Of a stretch of 33,637 nt of DNA, positions 14,834 through 24,128 are shown piece after piece. The number at the start of each line of letters is the position of its first letter. The stretch's first letter is position 1. A model generated the notes under the pieces. It made no database searches. It had not been told where the DNA came from and saw only the letters and a list, made by a program, of their open reading frames with translations. A program made the translations under genes and the position numbers. The stretch is from an uncultured Oscillospiraceae bacterium (GTDB lineage: Bacteria > Bacillota > Clostridia > Oscillospirales > Oscillospiraceae): the NCBI GenBank assembly GCA_934565775.1, contig CAKTIN010000011.1, forward strand, positions 1 to 33,637. The letters are read 5' to 3'.

Positions 14834-16033
14834 ATGAAAAAAGCACTGGCACTCATCCTGGCGTTGGCACTTTGCTTGAGCCTTGCCGCCTGCACCGGCA
14901 ACACCAAGCCCACGGATGCCCCCAAGCCCACGGACACCAAGACGACGGATACCCCCACCGAGCCTGACAACTCCGGGGACAAGAAGCCCGGCGAAGGCAA
15001 GACCCTGCTGTACTACTGTTCTAACATCGGCGACTTTGGCCTGAGCGATATGGGCTATCGCGCTGCGAACGCGGCGGTCGAAAAGTACGGCTATGACTTG
15101 ACTCTGGTTGAGTACGGCGCCGATACGTCCCAGGCGGTCAACTCCCTGGTCGACGCCCTGGACACCAAGCATTACGACTACGTCATATGTATGTCCTGGT
15201 ACATTTCCGATACCGTCATTGAGAAGAGCAAGAACGGCGAGTGGGCCGACATTACTTTCATCATGTACGATACCGCCGCTTCTGCGGACTTGACCGGCAC
15301 GAACAACATCTACGGTGTCTCCTTCGCGCAGAACGAGGGCTCCTTCCTGGTCGGCGTTTACTCTGCTCTGATGACCAAGACCGGCAAGATCGGCTGTGTG
15401 ATTAACAGGGATGCTCCTATTACCAATGACTTTGGCACCGGCTGGCTGTGCGGCTATAAGTACGCGGTCAAGGAGCTGGGCCTGGATGTGGACATGATGC
15501 TTACCTACATGGGTGAAAGCACGGTTCAGGGCGACTATGAGTCCGTGAACGTTCTGATGGACAATGGCTGCGACTATGTTTACAACGTAGGCGGTGCTGT
15601 GGCTCTGGGCGCTATGCAGGCGGCCGAGGAAAAGGGCGGCGTGGAAGGCGGCAAGTTCATCATTGGTACCGACTACGACCAGTACAGCTACTTTGAGTCC
15701 GTTGGCGACGTGGTTGGCTACAAGACCATGGTCACCTCCATGCTGAAGAACATCGAGTCCTGCGTGGCGAAGGTTCTGGCCAACGTCAACGGCGAGGAAA
15801 CCGGCATCGAGCCCGGCAACCGGGTCTACGGCATTGCCGACAACGGCACCGGCCTGGTCGAGAACGACTGGTACAAGCAGAACACCCCCGAGGACGTGCA
15901 GAAGAAGATCGCTGAGATCTCCGATAAGATCGCCAAGGGCGAGCTCAAGGTTGTCTCCTACTTTGACTTTGAGACCTATGACGCCTTTGCTGCTTACCGT
16001 GACAATCCCACTGCTGAGTTCTCTGCAAAGTAA
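14834..16033 (+). CDS. BMP-family ABC transporter substrate-binding lipoprotein
   Basis: 399 residues. The signal peptide ends in the lipobox LAAC, with Cys about residue 20 lipidated. A Thr/Pro/Asp-rich linker (about 21-55) is followed by the BMP (PnrA-like) domain, recognisable by CSNIGDFGLSDMGYRAANAA, DTSQAVNSLVDALD and VYNVGGAVALGAMQAAEE. Characterised members bind purine nucleosides (PnrA, BmpA) or other small ligands outside the membrane. The ATG has a TGGAGGT site. Codon use is strongly biased to C-ending codons, as expected for high expression. It is the first gene of the importer operon; the ATPase and two permeases follow. Confidence 0.92.
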   Translation: MKKALALILALALCLSLAACTGNTKPTDAPKPTDTKTTDTPTEPDNSGDKKPGEGKTLLYYCSNIGDFGLSDMGYRAANAAVEKYGYDLTLVEYGADTSQAVNSLVDALDTKHYDYVICMSWYISDTVIEKSKNGEWADITFIMYDTAASADLTGTNNIYGVSFAQNEGSFLVGVYSALMTKTGKIGCVINRDAPITNDFGTGWLCGYKYAVKELGLDVDMMLTYMGESTVQGDYESVNVLMDNGCDYVYNVGGAVALGAMQAAEEKGGVEGGKFIIGTDYDQYSYFESVGDVVGYKTMVTSMLKNIESCVAKVLANVNGEETGIEPGNRVYGIADNGTGLVENDWYKQNTPEDVQKKIAEISDKIAKGELKVVSYFDFETYDAFAAYRDNPTAEFSAK

Positions 16034-16062
16034 GAGATTGTTGTAACGAAATAGAAACCCAC

Positions 16063-16091
16063 GGGCGAGTGGCGGATTGCGCCACTCGCCC
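16063..16091 (+). terminator. Intercistronic 12-bp hairpin after the lipoprotein gene
   Basis: A perfect 12-bp stem (16063-16074 with 16080-16091) and 5-nt loop, without a T run, between the binding-protein and ATPase genes. Such structures typically stabilise the upstream message so the binding protein is made in excess. Confidence 0.6.
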
Positions 16092-16118
16092 CAACCATTT
16101 CAGACGAGGAGGAGAAGA

Positions 16119-17669
16119 ATGCCACAAGAGCTTCTCAGAATGGAAGGCATCACAAAGGTATACCCCAATGGCTTTATGGCCAACAAGGATGTTACCTTGT
16201 CCGTGAATGAGGGAGAGATTCACGCGCTGATCGGCGAGAACGGCGCGGGTAAAACAACACTGATGAAAGTCCTTTTTGGTCACGAGAACTGCCAGGAGGG
16301 AAAGATATATATCAACGGTCAGGAGACCAAAATTGCTAACCCCCTGGAGGCCATTGCCAAGGGCGTCGGCATGGTACACCAGCACTTTATGCTGGTCCCC
16401 AATCTGTCCGTTACGGACAATATCATGCTGGGCATGGAGCCCGGCCGCGGTCAGATCTACGATGGGAAAAAGGCCGCGCAGATGGTAGCCGAGGCGGCCC
16501 AAAAGTACCAGCTGGACGTGGACCCCAATGCGCTGGTGCGGGATCTGAGCGTTGGCTATAAGCAGAAGGTTGAGCTGCTCAAGGCGCTGATCCGCGGCGC
16601 GAAGGTGCTGATTCTGGATGAACCTACTGCCGTTTTGACCCCCCAGGAGACCCGGGAGCTGTTTGTGCAGCTGAAGGTCCTGCGGGAACAGGGTTACGGC
16701 ATCATTTTTATTTCTCACAAACTGGAAGAGGTCATGGAGCTGTGCGACCGCTGTACAGTGCTGCGCCATGGCCGGGTCACCGGTCACGGGGAGATCAAGG
16801 ACCTGAATCCCACCATGCTCTCCAGAATGATGGTGGAGCGGGACGTGGTCCTGGAGATCAACAAAGAGACGGCTAAGCCTGAAGATACCATTCTTCAGGT
16901 GAAGAATCTGAACTATGTAAATGATATCGGCAAACGCGTACTGGCTGATGTGTCCTTTGGCGTCCGAGCTGGCGAGGTCGTGGGCATTGCCGGCGTGGAG
17001 GGCAACGGCCAGACGGAGCTCTCCGAGATCATTTCCGGCCTGCTGACCCGGACCGACGGGGAAATCTTCCTGAACGGTACGGAAACGGGCGGCAAGAATA
17101 TCAAGGAAATTCGCCAGCTTGGCTTGGCGCACATTTCCGAGGACCGGATGAAATACGGCATTGCGCCGAACCTCTCCATCCGGGAGAACATCGCCTCCAT
17201 TTATCTGGAGAACAAGCGCTTTAAGAAGGGCCCGTTCCTGAATGTGCGGGAGCTGAACAAATTTGTGGACCAGTGCATCGAGGAATTTGAGATCGCCTGT
17301 ACCGGCAGCAGCTCCGCCGTGCGGTTCCTGTCCGGCGGCAACATCCAGAAGGTCATCATTGCCCGGGAGTTTTGCAGCGGCGCGAACTTTATCCTGGCCA
17401 ACCAGCCCACCCGGGGCATTGACGTAGGTACCACGGACCTGATCCGCCGCCTGCTGGTCCGGTACACCCGGGAGAAGGGCTATGGTTCTCTGTTGATTTC
17501 CTCCGACCTGAACGAGATCATGGAGGTCTCGGACCGGCTGCTGGTGATGCGGGGCGGCAGAATCACCGCGCACTTCCGGGATCTGAAGGCGCTGACGGTG
17601 GATGAGCTGGGCGAGTATATGCTGGGCGTCAAGACCATGACGCCGGAAGAAATGGGGGACCTGTTTTGA
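16119..17669 (+). CDS. Double ABC ATPase of the BMP-type importer
   Basis: 516 residues, two ABC domains in one chain, as in nucleoside (NupO-type) and sugar (RbsA-type) importers. Domain 1: Walker A GENGAGKTT (39-47), Q-loop HQHFML, signature LSVGYKQKVELL near 143 and Walker B LILDEPTAVL near 163. Domain 2: degenerate Walker A GVEGNGQTE near 292 with no Lys, signature LSGGNIQKV near 404, and ANQPTRGIDVG near 424. The degenerate second site is normal in this family. The start ATG at 16119 follows GAGGAGGAG. The stop overlaps the TTG start of the first permease. Confidence 0.94.
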   Translation: MPQELLRMEGITKVYPNGFMANKDVTLSVNEGEIHALIGENGAGKTTLMKVLFGHENCQEGKIYINGQETKIANPLEAIAKGVGMVHQHFMLVPNLSVTDNIMLGMEPGRGQIYDGKKAAQMVAEAAQKYQLDVDPNALVRDLSVGYKQKVELLKALIRGAKVLILDEPTAVLTPQETRELFVQLKVLREQGYGIIFISHKLEEVMELCDRCTVLRHGRVTGHGEIKDLNPTMLSRMMVERDVVLEINKETAKPEDTILQVKNLNYVNDIGKRVLADVSFGVRAGEVVGIAGVEGNGQTELSEIISGLLTRTDGEIFLNGTETGGKNIKEIRQLGLAHISEDRMKYGIAPNLSIRENIASIYLENKRFKKGPFLNVRELNKFVDQCIEEFEIACTGSSSAVRFLSGGNIQKVIIAREFCSGANFILANQPTRGIDVGTTDLIRRLLVRYTREKGYGSLLISSDLNEIMEVSDRLLVMRGGRITAHFRDLKALTVDELGEYMLGVKTMTPEEMGDLF

Positions 17670-18775
17670 AAAAAGTTGAACGCGTCGATGCTTTCTTTGA
17701 ATTCCTCCGGGTTTTCCTGGGCATCGTCATTGCCTTTTTGATCTGTATCGTCATTATTGTCCTGATGAGCGGCGGCAGCGCGGCCGAGGCCATCAAGACC
17801 TTCATGGTCGGCCCGTTCATGACCAAGCGGCGCTTTGGCCAGGTCATGGCAAAATACGCCTCTTACCTGCTTACGGGCATGGGAATGTGCTACATTTACG
17901 CGGCGGGCCGCCTGAACATGGCGGGCGAGGGCGCGATCAACCTGGCGCCCATCCCGGCGCTGCTGCTGATCTTCGGGACCAGCTTCGGCGTGAACACCAT
18001 GGCGGGAATGCCGAAGATTGTGAATCTGCTGATCATTGTAGCAGTCACCATGATCACCGGCGCGGCGATCCTGATGGTCCCTGCCTTCGGCCGGGAGCGC
18101 CTGGGCGCCCATGAAATGGTCACCTCGACTATTATGAATATGTTCTGCCTGTACGCGGCGCTGTGGATTCTGAAGGGGACCGTTGCGGACCGCAGCCTGT
18201 CCATGCTGGGCACGTCGAACTACCCCGCCAATATGCGCTTTACCCGGTACTGGAACGGCAGTAACTTCACCGGCGGCATTTATGTGGCCATTATCGGTAC
18301 GCTGGTCGGACTTCTGGTCTTTTACCGCACGCCCCTGGGCACCAAGATCCGCATCTGCGGCGATAACCTGCAATTTGCCATTTACTCCGGCATTAACGCG
18401 AAGAAAATGATGTATGCGGCCCAGCTGATCGGCGGCCTGTTTGCCGGTGCGGCGGCAGCCGTTGAGATTTTCGGCCTGTATGACAGCTATTATCTGCCCA
18501 TGCTGACAAACGTGGGCATGGACGGCCTTCTGGCGGCAGTCATGGCGAAGAAGAAACCGATTTATGTGCCGGTCACGGCCTTTGTCATGGCCTATATCCG
18601 CCAGGCGGCGGCAGTTCTGAACGCCAATACGAACATTCCCGTGGAGCTGGTCACCATGCTCTCTGCGATCATCGTTCTGTTCGTGGCGGCGGAGGACTTC
18701 CTGGGCGGCCCGCGCCGGAGAATGATCTTCAACATCTCCCGGAAGGCGGAAGCGGAAAAGGAGGAGGCAGCATAA
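17666..18775 (+). CDS. BMP-type ABC importer permease 1
   Basis: 369 residues, about nine to ten membrane helices, BPD_transp_2 family (NupP/YufP type). Typical segments are YLLTGMGMCYIYAAGRLNMA, GEGAINLAPIPALLL and ERLGAHEMVTSTIMNMF, the last being the coupling region contacting the ATPase. The start is TTG at 17666, overlapping the ATPase stop by 4 nt with GGGGGA upstream. No ATG lies nearby in frame. It forms the membrane channel with the second permease. Confidence 0.92.
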   Translation: MKKVERVDAFFEFLRVFLGIVIAFLICIVIIVLMSGGSAAEAIKTFMVGPFMTKRRFGQVMAKYASYLLTGMGMCYIYAAGRLNMAGEGAINLAPIPALLLIFGTSFGVNTMAGMPKIVNLLIIVAVTMITGAAILMVPAFGRERLGAHEMVTSTIMNMFCLYAALWILKGTVADRSLSMLGTSNYPANMRFTRYWNGSNFTGGIYVAIIGTLVGLLVFYRTPLGTKIRICGDNLQFAIYSGINAKKMMYAAQLIGGLFAGAAAAVEIFGLYDSYYLPMLTNVGMDGLLAAVMAKKKPIYVPVTAFVMAYIRQAAAVLNANTNIPVELVTMLSAIIVLFVAAEDFLGGPRRRMIFNISRKAEAEKEEAA

Positions 18776-19752
18776 TGGTCAATTACATTACAAACTTTAT
18801 CTACTCCCTGATTCGAATTTCGACCCCAATTGCCTTTGTGGCCCTGTGCTCCACGATCTCCCAGCAGGCCGGCCTGCTGAACATGGCGGCGGAGTCCATG
18901 ATGCTGACCTCGGCCCTGGCGGGCGTAGTATTCAGCGCCCTGTTCCAGAACGTATGGCTGGGCATTCTTGTGGGTATGTGCTGCGCCGTGGTGCTGGCAT
19001 TGTTCCTGTGCTTTGCGACCTTCGTCATGAAGGTGGACCTGTATCTGATGTCCATTTCTCTGAATATGTCGATTGCGGCCGGTACGGTGTTCGTGGTCTA
19101 TTTGCTGACCGGGACGAAAACGACGACCGCCGGTGTAATCCAGAGCCTGTCCCTGCCCAACGTAGACATTCCTCTGCTGAAAGACATTCCCATCCTGGGC
19201 GCCGTATTCTCCGGACACAACCTGTTTACCTATATTGCCCTGGTCATGGTCTTTGTGGTCTGGTTCCTGCTGTTCCGGACGAAGCTGGGCCTACGGATTC
19301 GGGCCTCGGGCCAGAATCCCCAGGCGGTGGAATCCGTGGGCATCAACCCCCGGAAGATCTACACCCTGTCCTTTGTGCTGGCGGCGGCCATCGGCAGCCT
19401 GGGCGGTATGTACCTGTCCATGGGCTATAACAACTTCTTTATCCGGGATATTACGGCAAACCGGGGCTTCATTGGTATGGCGGCGGCGACCATCGGCAAC
19501 GGGATGCCTGTGGGCGCAACCTTCATGAGCCTGATGTTCGGCCTGGCCTACGCCATTACCAATTATCTGAAGCCCTACATCGTGGATTCTTACTTTCTGT
19601 CAGCTCTGCCCTTCCTGCTGATCATTGTCCTGTACTTCCTGGTCAGCGCTTACCGCTCCGGCGAGGAAGAGCGGCGTTTGAAGGCGGCGAAGCGGAAGCT
19701 GGCCGAGGATGAGGCGGAAGAGGCTGCGGAAAAAGCGGCGGCAACGAAGTAA
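18775..19752 (+). CDS. BMP-type ABC importer permease 2
   Basis: 325 residues, about eight to nine membrane helices, partner permease (NupQ/YufQ type). It has SQQAGLLNMAAESMMLTSAL near the N-terminus, TKLGLRIRASGQNPQAVES as the coupling loop and ANRGFIGMAAATIGNGMPVG near the C-terminus. A long charged cytoplasmic tail (RSGEEERRLKAAKRKL) follows. The start ATG overlaps the previous stop by one base, behind AAAAGGAGGAGG. PfkB kinase B begins 18 nt downstream, so the importer and the kinase/SIS genes share a message. Confidence 0.92.
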   Translation: MVNYITNFIYSLIRISTPIAFVALCSTISQQAGLLNMAAESMMLTSALAGVVFSALFQNVWLGILVGMCCAVVLALFLCFATFVMKVDLYLMSISLNMSIAAGTVFVVYLLTGTKTTTAGVIQSLSLPNVDIPLLKDIPILGAVFSGHNLFTYIALVMVFVVWFLLFRTKLGLRIRASGQNPQAVESVGINPRKIYTLSFVLAAAIGSLGGMYLSMGYNNFFIRDITANRGFIGMAAATIGNGMPVGATFMSLMFGLAYAITNYLKPYIVDSYFLSALPFLLIIVLYFLVSAYRSGEEERRLKAAKRKLAEDEAEEAAEKAAATK

Positions 19753-19770
19753 AAAGCGAGAGGTGCAACT

Positions 19771-20730
19771 ATGGATTATGTTATTGGCGGCAATGTGATG
19801 CTGGACAGCGTCCGCTTTGCCGATGGAACGGAGCATACCAGAGAGAGCATCGGCGGCCCGGCGACCTTCGCCTACAGCGGCGTAAAGCTCTGGACGGACA
19901 GCGTCATGCAGGCCAGCCGGGTGGGGGAGGACTTCCATATTCTCTTTGACCCCTGGATGGAGAAAAACGGCATCGAGCGCAAGGGCTTCCGGGTCATGTC
20001 CGAGCACTGCAACCACAGCCGCCTGTACTACAAGCCGGACGGGACCTATGGCGCAGACCCCGAGGAGAATCAGCTGAACAATCGGCAGTTTATGAACGAG
20101 TATACCCAGAATATGGGCTATCTGAAAACCTCCCCGGCTGACTTCGGCACTTTTACGCAGGAAGGCGGAACGAAAGGTATTTACCTGGCGCAGAACTGCG
20201 ACCGGGTGTTCTGGGACCAGCTGGGGGCCATCAAGGCCCGGGACGGCTTCAAGGTCATGTGGGAGATCGAGGGGCCCAGCGCTCAGCTGAAACTTCTGGA
20301 TAAAGTGCGCTATGCCTGCCAATATGTGGATATTTTCTCCATCAATATTCAGGAAGCCCAGAACCTGTTTGGAGTGCAGGGCGATGAGGCCTGCATCCGG
20401 GAGCTGCAAAAGCTGCCGGTGGAGCTCACCCTCTTCCGGGTGGGCGAGCGGGGGCTGTACAGCGTGACCCCGGACAAGGCCTATTATCTGCCCCCGGCGC
20501 CCGGCCCGGTGGTGGACCCCACGGGCTGCGGCAATACCTCCACGGGCTCCGCCCTGTATGCCTTTGCCGAGGGCAAGGACCCCGTGATGGTGGGCATTAT
20601 GGCCAATGTGGCCTCTGCCCAGAACATCCGGCAGTTTGGCGTGATCCCCGATTTTGCTACCGCCCGGAAGGAAGCGGTGGCCCAGGCAGAGACCCTGTAC
20701 AAGCAGTATATGGAAACGCACACCCTGTGA
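19771..20730 (+). CDS. PfkB-like protein B with catalytic Asp replaced by Asn
   Basis: 319 residues. The fold is recognisable: N-terminal VIGGNVMLDSV, glycine-rich SIGGPATFAYSGVKLW, Asn-rich linker with NIQEAQNLFG, and signature 2 DPTGCGNTSTGSALYAF. In PfkB kinases signature 2 reads GAGD, with the Asp as catalytic base; here position 255 is Asn. The same change occurs in the second paralog at 23144. GxGN variants are, as I recall, known in fungal Mak32-like proteins. It may be a slow kinase, use another base, or act as a sensor or different enzyme. The ATG is preceded by GAGAGGTGC. It lies between the importer and two SIS genes. Confidence 0.82.
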   Translation: MDYVIGGNVMLDSVRFADGTEHTRESIGGPATFAYSGVKLWTDSVMQASRVGEDFHILFDPWMEKNGIERKGFRVMSEHCNHSRLYYKPDGTYGADPEENQLNNRQFMNEYTQNMGYLKTSPADFGTFTQEGGTKGIYLAQNCDRVFWDQLGAIKARDGFKVMWEIEGPSAQLKLLDKVRYACQYVDIFSINIQEAQNLFGVQGDEACIRELQKLPVELTLFRVGERGLYSVTPDKAYYLPPAPGPVVDPTGCGNTSTGSALYAFAEGKDPVMVGIMANVASAQNIRQFGVIPDFATARKEAVAQAETLYKQYMETHTL

Positions 20731-20751
20731 GACGAACGGGAGGGACACCAT

Positions 20752-21930
20752 TTGGATAAGGCGCAATATTACAATTCCGTGATCGACCAGGTCAAGGACC
20801 TGGAGACTCTGGCCGGAGTCCAGGCGGAGTGCTGCTTCGATCTGGACAAGCTGGCAAAGATGCTCCCTGCGGAGACTGCGGCGGGCATCAAGCGGGTGAT
20901 CCTTACGGGCTGCGGAGACTCTTACTCTGCGGCCGGGGCGATTCTCCCCGGCTTTAAGAAGCTCAGCGGCCTGCGGGCCTGCAACAGCCCGGATATTATG
21001 GACTTCTGCTGCTATTATTCCCCGGAAAAGATCGCCGGGGGCTACGCCATGGACGAGGTTCTGGTGGTGGGCGCCAGCGCCAGCGGCAATTCCCAGCGGA
21101 CCGTGGAGGCTCTGCTGCGGGGCAAGGAACTGGGGGCGCATACGCTGATCGTGACGGCGAATCCCAAGTCCAAGGGCGCGGAGACGGCAGAGCTGGTCTT
21201 TGACCTGGAGACCCCTGCCGGGTGCAATACGCCCGGCCTGCGGTCCTATTATGCCAGCTTGGTGGGCTTTGCAGCCCTGGGGGCTTACCTGGGCCTGTGC
21301 AGCGGGGCCATCGACCGGGACCGGTTTGACTGGGTCAAGGCGGAGATTCCGGCCTACACCCGCCGCTTCCTGGAGCAGTTCCCGGAGGTGGACGAGCAGA
21401 TGTTCCGCCACGCTCTGCGGGTGAAGGACCTGACCAAGTTTGAGATCATCGGCGACTGGAACGAGGGCTATTCCGCGCAGTTTGTGGAGGAAAAGTTCAT
21501 CGAGTGCAGCGGGGTGTACTGTGAGCATACCAACTCCGAGGAGTTCGCCCATATCGGCGTGTTCCACCGGGAGCCCAAGAAATGGGGCATTGTGGCGCTC
21601 ATCAACCGGGCGGACCCCAGCCTTGGAAGAATGAAGGACTCCATTTACGGCTGTCTGGCCCAGCACCGGCCCACGCTGGTGGTGACGGACGCGGCGCCGG
21701 AGACCTTCCTGGAGGAAAAGCGCACGGAGAACCCGCCCGGCTATGACTCCATGGCGGCGAAGGGAACGCCGGAAATCTGCCAGATCCCCACACCGGCCGA
21801 GCTGTGGCTCTCTCCCTTTGTGGATTTTATTCCCGGCAGCCTGCTGGCCGGATACCACGCCGCAGTGAACGAGCGGAAGTATTTCGGCGGGCGCTATGAC
21901 TTCAGGACCCAGACCTGGGCCGGACGATAA
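20752..21930 (+). CDS. SIS-domain phosphosugar isomerase/deglycase 2
   Basis: 392 residues. The phosphosugar turn LTGCGDSYSAAG starts at T52, and VVGASASGNSQRTVEALL is the Ser-rich second loop. E251 and H267 (KFIECSG and NSEEFAHIG) keep the Glu-x15-His spacing of GlmS/FraB-type catalytic sites. The segment LETPAGCNTPGLRSYYASLVG is shared with SIS 3-5 in similar form (TPxxxxxxxGLRxYY). The start is TTG at 20752, behind CGGGAGGGAC. It follows PfkB-like protein B by 21 nt. Confidence 0.85.
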   Translation: MDKAQYYNSVIDQVKDLETLAGVQAECCFDLDKLAKMLPAETAAGIKRVILTGCGDSYSAAGAILPGFKKLSGLRACNSPDIMDFCCYYSPEKIAGGYAMDEVLVVGASASGNSQRTVEALLRGKELGAHTLIVTANPKSKGAETAELVFDLETPAGCNTPGLRSYYASLVGFAALGAYLGLCSGAIDRDRFDWVKAEIPAYTRRFLEQFPEVDEQMFRHALRVKDLTKFEIIGDWNEGYSAQFVEEKFIECSGVYCEHTNSEEFAHIGVFHREPKKWGIVALINRADPSLGRMKDSIYGCLAQHRPTLVVTDAAPETFLEEKRTENPPGYDSMAAKGTPEICQIPTPAELWLSPFVDFIPGSLLAGYHAAVNERKYFGGRYDFRTQTWAGR

Positions 21931-21942
21931 GGAGGCAGGGGT

Positions 21943-23115
21943 ATGTACCAAACGCTAAACGACGAGAAATACTACCGGAGGTTTTACTTCCAGGACAGCT
22001 TCTTCCAGCAATGTATGGATGTGGAGCCCCTGTCGATGATCCAGTTCGACCGGTCCGTGGCCAACGTCCGGGCGCTGATGAAGAACCCCATTTTCAAAAC
22101 CGCCGATCATATCATCGGCACGGGCTGCGGAGACTCCAACATTGCGGCCTTCGCCGTGAAGGAGGCCTTTGCCTACTATCTGCCTGAGGTGAAGTATGAG
22201 GCGGTGGAGGCCATTGAGCTCAGCCGGCACTATGTGTTCCCGGAGGATAATTCCCGGGGGCTGGCTCTGTTTATCTCCGTGTCCGGTAAAATCTTCCGGA
22301 CCATTGAGGCCCTGCGGCAGTGCAAGGCCCACGGCATGACCACCCTGGCCATTACGGATACCCCTACCTCCCAGACCGCGGAAGAGGCGGATCTGCTGTT
22401 CTACGAGAACACCCCCGCCGGTGACAATAACGCCGGTTTGCGGACGTATTATGTAAATGTCATGACCACGATCATCTTAGCTGCCGCCATGGCGGAGCTG
22501 CGCACCGGCGAGCCTAAGCTGGCCCAACTGCGGGAGCAGGTGGTCCGGTATCACGCCGCCTTCTTCGCGGAGCTGGAGCAGATGCGGGAGGTTTGCTTCC
22601 GCACGGCGATCCACTGGATGGACAAGCAGTACCTGGAGATCACCGGAGACGGCCCGCTGTTCTGGGTGGGCAAGTTTATCCAGGCGAAGGTCATTGAGCT
22701 CTCCGGCGACGCCTGCGCCGTGATCGACAGCGAAAATTATAAGCACGTCAACGCCTTTATGGGACCGGGGGAGGCCTTCGGCGAGCTGGTTCTGGCCAAC
22801 AGCGGGGACCGCAACGTGCCCATGCTGGCGCAGACCGTGGACGCCATGGTGAAAAGCGGCAGGGAAGTGCTGCTGTTTGCGGACAAGTACCCGGCGGACC
22901 TGGGGATCACCCAGGAGGTCACCTGGTGCCGGGTTCCAATGCCGGAGCCCGAGTGGACCTTCCTGATGCCGGTGTTCGCGTATCTGCCCGGAGCGATTTT
23001 CGCGGGCTTCCGGCATACCACCATCGGCGAGCCCATGTTCCGAGGCGGAATGGACCCGACTTTGTATATTCCCACCTACTATTCGCCGATTTTCGTGCCC
23101 GGCGTAGACGGCTGA
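21943..23115 (+). CDS. SIS-domain phosphosugar isomerase/deglycase 3
   Basis: 390 residues. IIGTGCGDSNIAA begins near residue 57, LFISVSGKIFRTIEALR is the second phosphate loop, and NTPAGDNNAGLRTYYVNVM matches SIS 2. E252 and H268 (KVIELSG and DSENYKHVNAF) form the Glu-x15-His pair. The C-terminus PVFAYLPGAIFAGFRHTTIG resembles the same region of SIS 2, 4 and 5. The ATG follows AAGGAGGCAGG, 12 nt after the SIS 2 stop. SIS 2 and 3 together sit between the two Asn-type PfkB genes. Confidence 0.85.
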   Translation: MYQTLNDEKYYRRFYFQDSFFQQCMDVEPLSMIQFDRSVANVRALMKNPIFKTADHIIGTGCGDSNIAAFAVKEAFAYYLPEVKYEAVEAIELSRHYVFPEDNSRGLALFISVSGKIFRTIEALRQCKAHGMTTLAITDTPTSQTAEEADLLFYENTPAGDNNAGLRTYYVNVMTTIILAAAMAELRTGEPKLAQLREQVVRYHAAFFAELEQMREVCFRTAIHWMDKQYLEITGDGPLFWVGKFIQAKVIELSGDACAVIDSENYKHVNAFMGPGEAFGELVLANSGDRNVPMLAQTVDAMVKSGREVLLFADKYPADLGITQEVTWCRVPMPEPEWTFLMPVFAYLPGAIFAGFRHTTIGEPMFRGGMDPTLYIPTYYSPIFVPGVDG

Positions 23116-23143
23116 CCGGGCGGACCGGGAAAGGAGGAAGCCT

Positions 23144-24112
23144 GTGGCAATTTCTTATATGGCCTGCGGCAACATTATGTCGGACCGCATCCAGGGCCGG
23201 GACGGCAGCTACTCGGAATGGAATATGGGCGGACCGGCGTTTTATGCCCTGTCCGGCATCCGCCTGTGGACCCCGGAGGTCAAGCTGGTGTGCAAGACCG
23301 GTGCGGACTATGCCGGCTCCTATGGCAAATGGATGGACCAGAACGGCGTGAGCCGGGAATCCGTCCGGGTGGAGATGGAGCATCACACCCGCTTCACCCT
23401 CAGCTACAATCCAGACGGCTCCTTTACCCCGGTGCCCAGCTATTCCATGGAGCACCTGGGCTTCCTCAAGACCCATGCCGACGATATTGACGAGGCGGCC
23501 CAGGGCTATTCAATCCAGGGGATCTATATGGCCCATTGCCTGGACCGGGTGGTTTGGGAGAATCTGCGGCGGGTGAAGGAAAAACACGGCTTCCGGATCA
23601 TGTGGGAGATCGAATATGCCGGCGCCTACCGGAAGGCGGCCGGGATCTCCCGGGAAGAGGTGCGGGACCGCGTGAAGCATGTGCTGGAGACGGCGGACGC
23701 CTGGTCCCTCAACTGCAACGAGGCGGCGGATCTGTTTGATCTGCCCCGGGAGGATGATGCGGCGATCATCAACGAGCTGCAAAAGCTTCCCACTGCCTTT
23801 ACCTTCTACCGGGTTGGCAGCCGGGGCTCCTACGCCGTAACGCCGACCAACGCCTATTTCTGCCCGTCGCTGCTGCCGGTCGGCCCGGCCGTGGACCCCA
23901 CGGGCTGCGGCAACTGCTCCACCGGCACGGCAGGCTACGCCTACTTTGCCGGGTATCATCCCGCTATGGTCGCAGCCATGGCCAACGTGTCTGCCGGGTT
24001 TAACGTAGCCCAGCGGGGGCCGTACCGACAGTATAACGAGCAGACTCTGGCCCTGGCCAAGGAGGCCGCCCAGAAATGCTTTGAACAGATGAAGGCGGAG
24101 CAGAAATTCTGA
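23144..24112 (+). CDS. PfkB-like protein C with catalytic Asp replaced by Asn
   Basis: 322 residues, a paralog of protein B. MACGNIMSDRI, NMGGPAFYALSGIRLW, MWEIEYAGAYRKAA, NCNEAADLFDLP and signature 2 VDPTGCGNCSTGTAGYAY are seen. The catalytic Asp is Asn257. B and C share MWEIE, a (V/I)xxINELQKLP-like block, (L/F)xRVGxRGxYxVTP and DPTGCGN, so they are likely a recent pair with related ligands. The start is GTG at 23144 behind AAAGGAGGAAG. Confidence 0.82.
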   Translation: MAISYMACGNIMSDRIQGRDGSYSEWNMGGPAFYALSGIRLWTPEVKLVCKTGADYAGSYGKWMDQNGVSRESVRVEMEHHTRFTLSYNPDGSFTPVPSYSMEHLGFLKTHADDIDEAAQGYSIQGIYMAHCLDRVVWENLRRVKEKHGFRIMWEIEYAGAYRKAAGISREEVRDRVKHVLETADAWSLNCNEAADLFDLPREDDAAIINELQKLPTAFTFYRVGSRGSYAVTPTNAYFCPSLLPVGPAVDPTGCGNCSTGTAGYAYFAGYHPAMVAAMANVSAGFNVAQRGPYRQYNEQTLALAKEAAQKCFEQMKAEQKF

Positions 24113-24128
24113 ATGCGGAGGGAAAACG

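Noticed and set aside
19600..21951. 783-codon minus-strand open frame
   Set aside because: Covers three real plus-strand genes; composition and absence of motifs mark it as a shadow.
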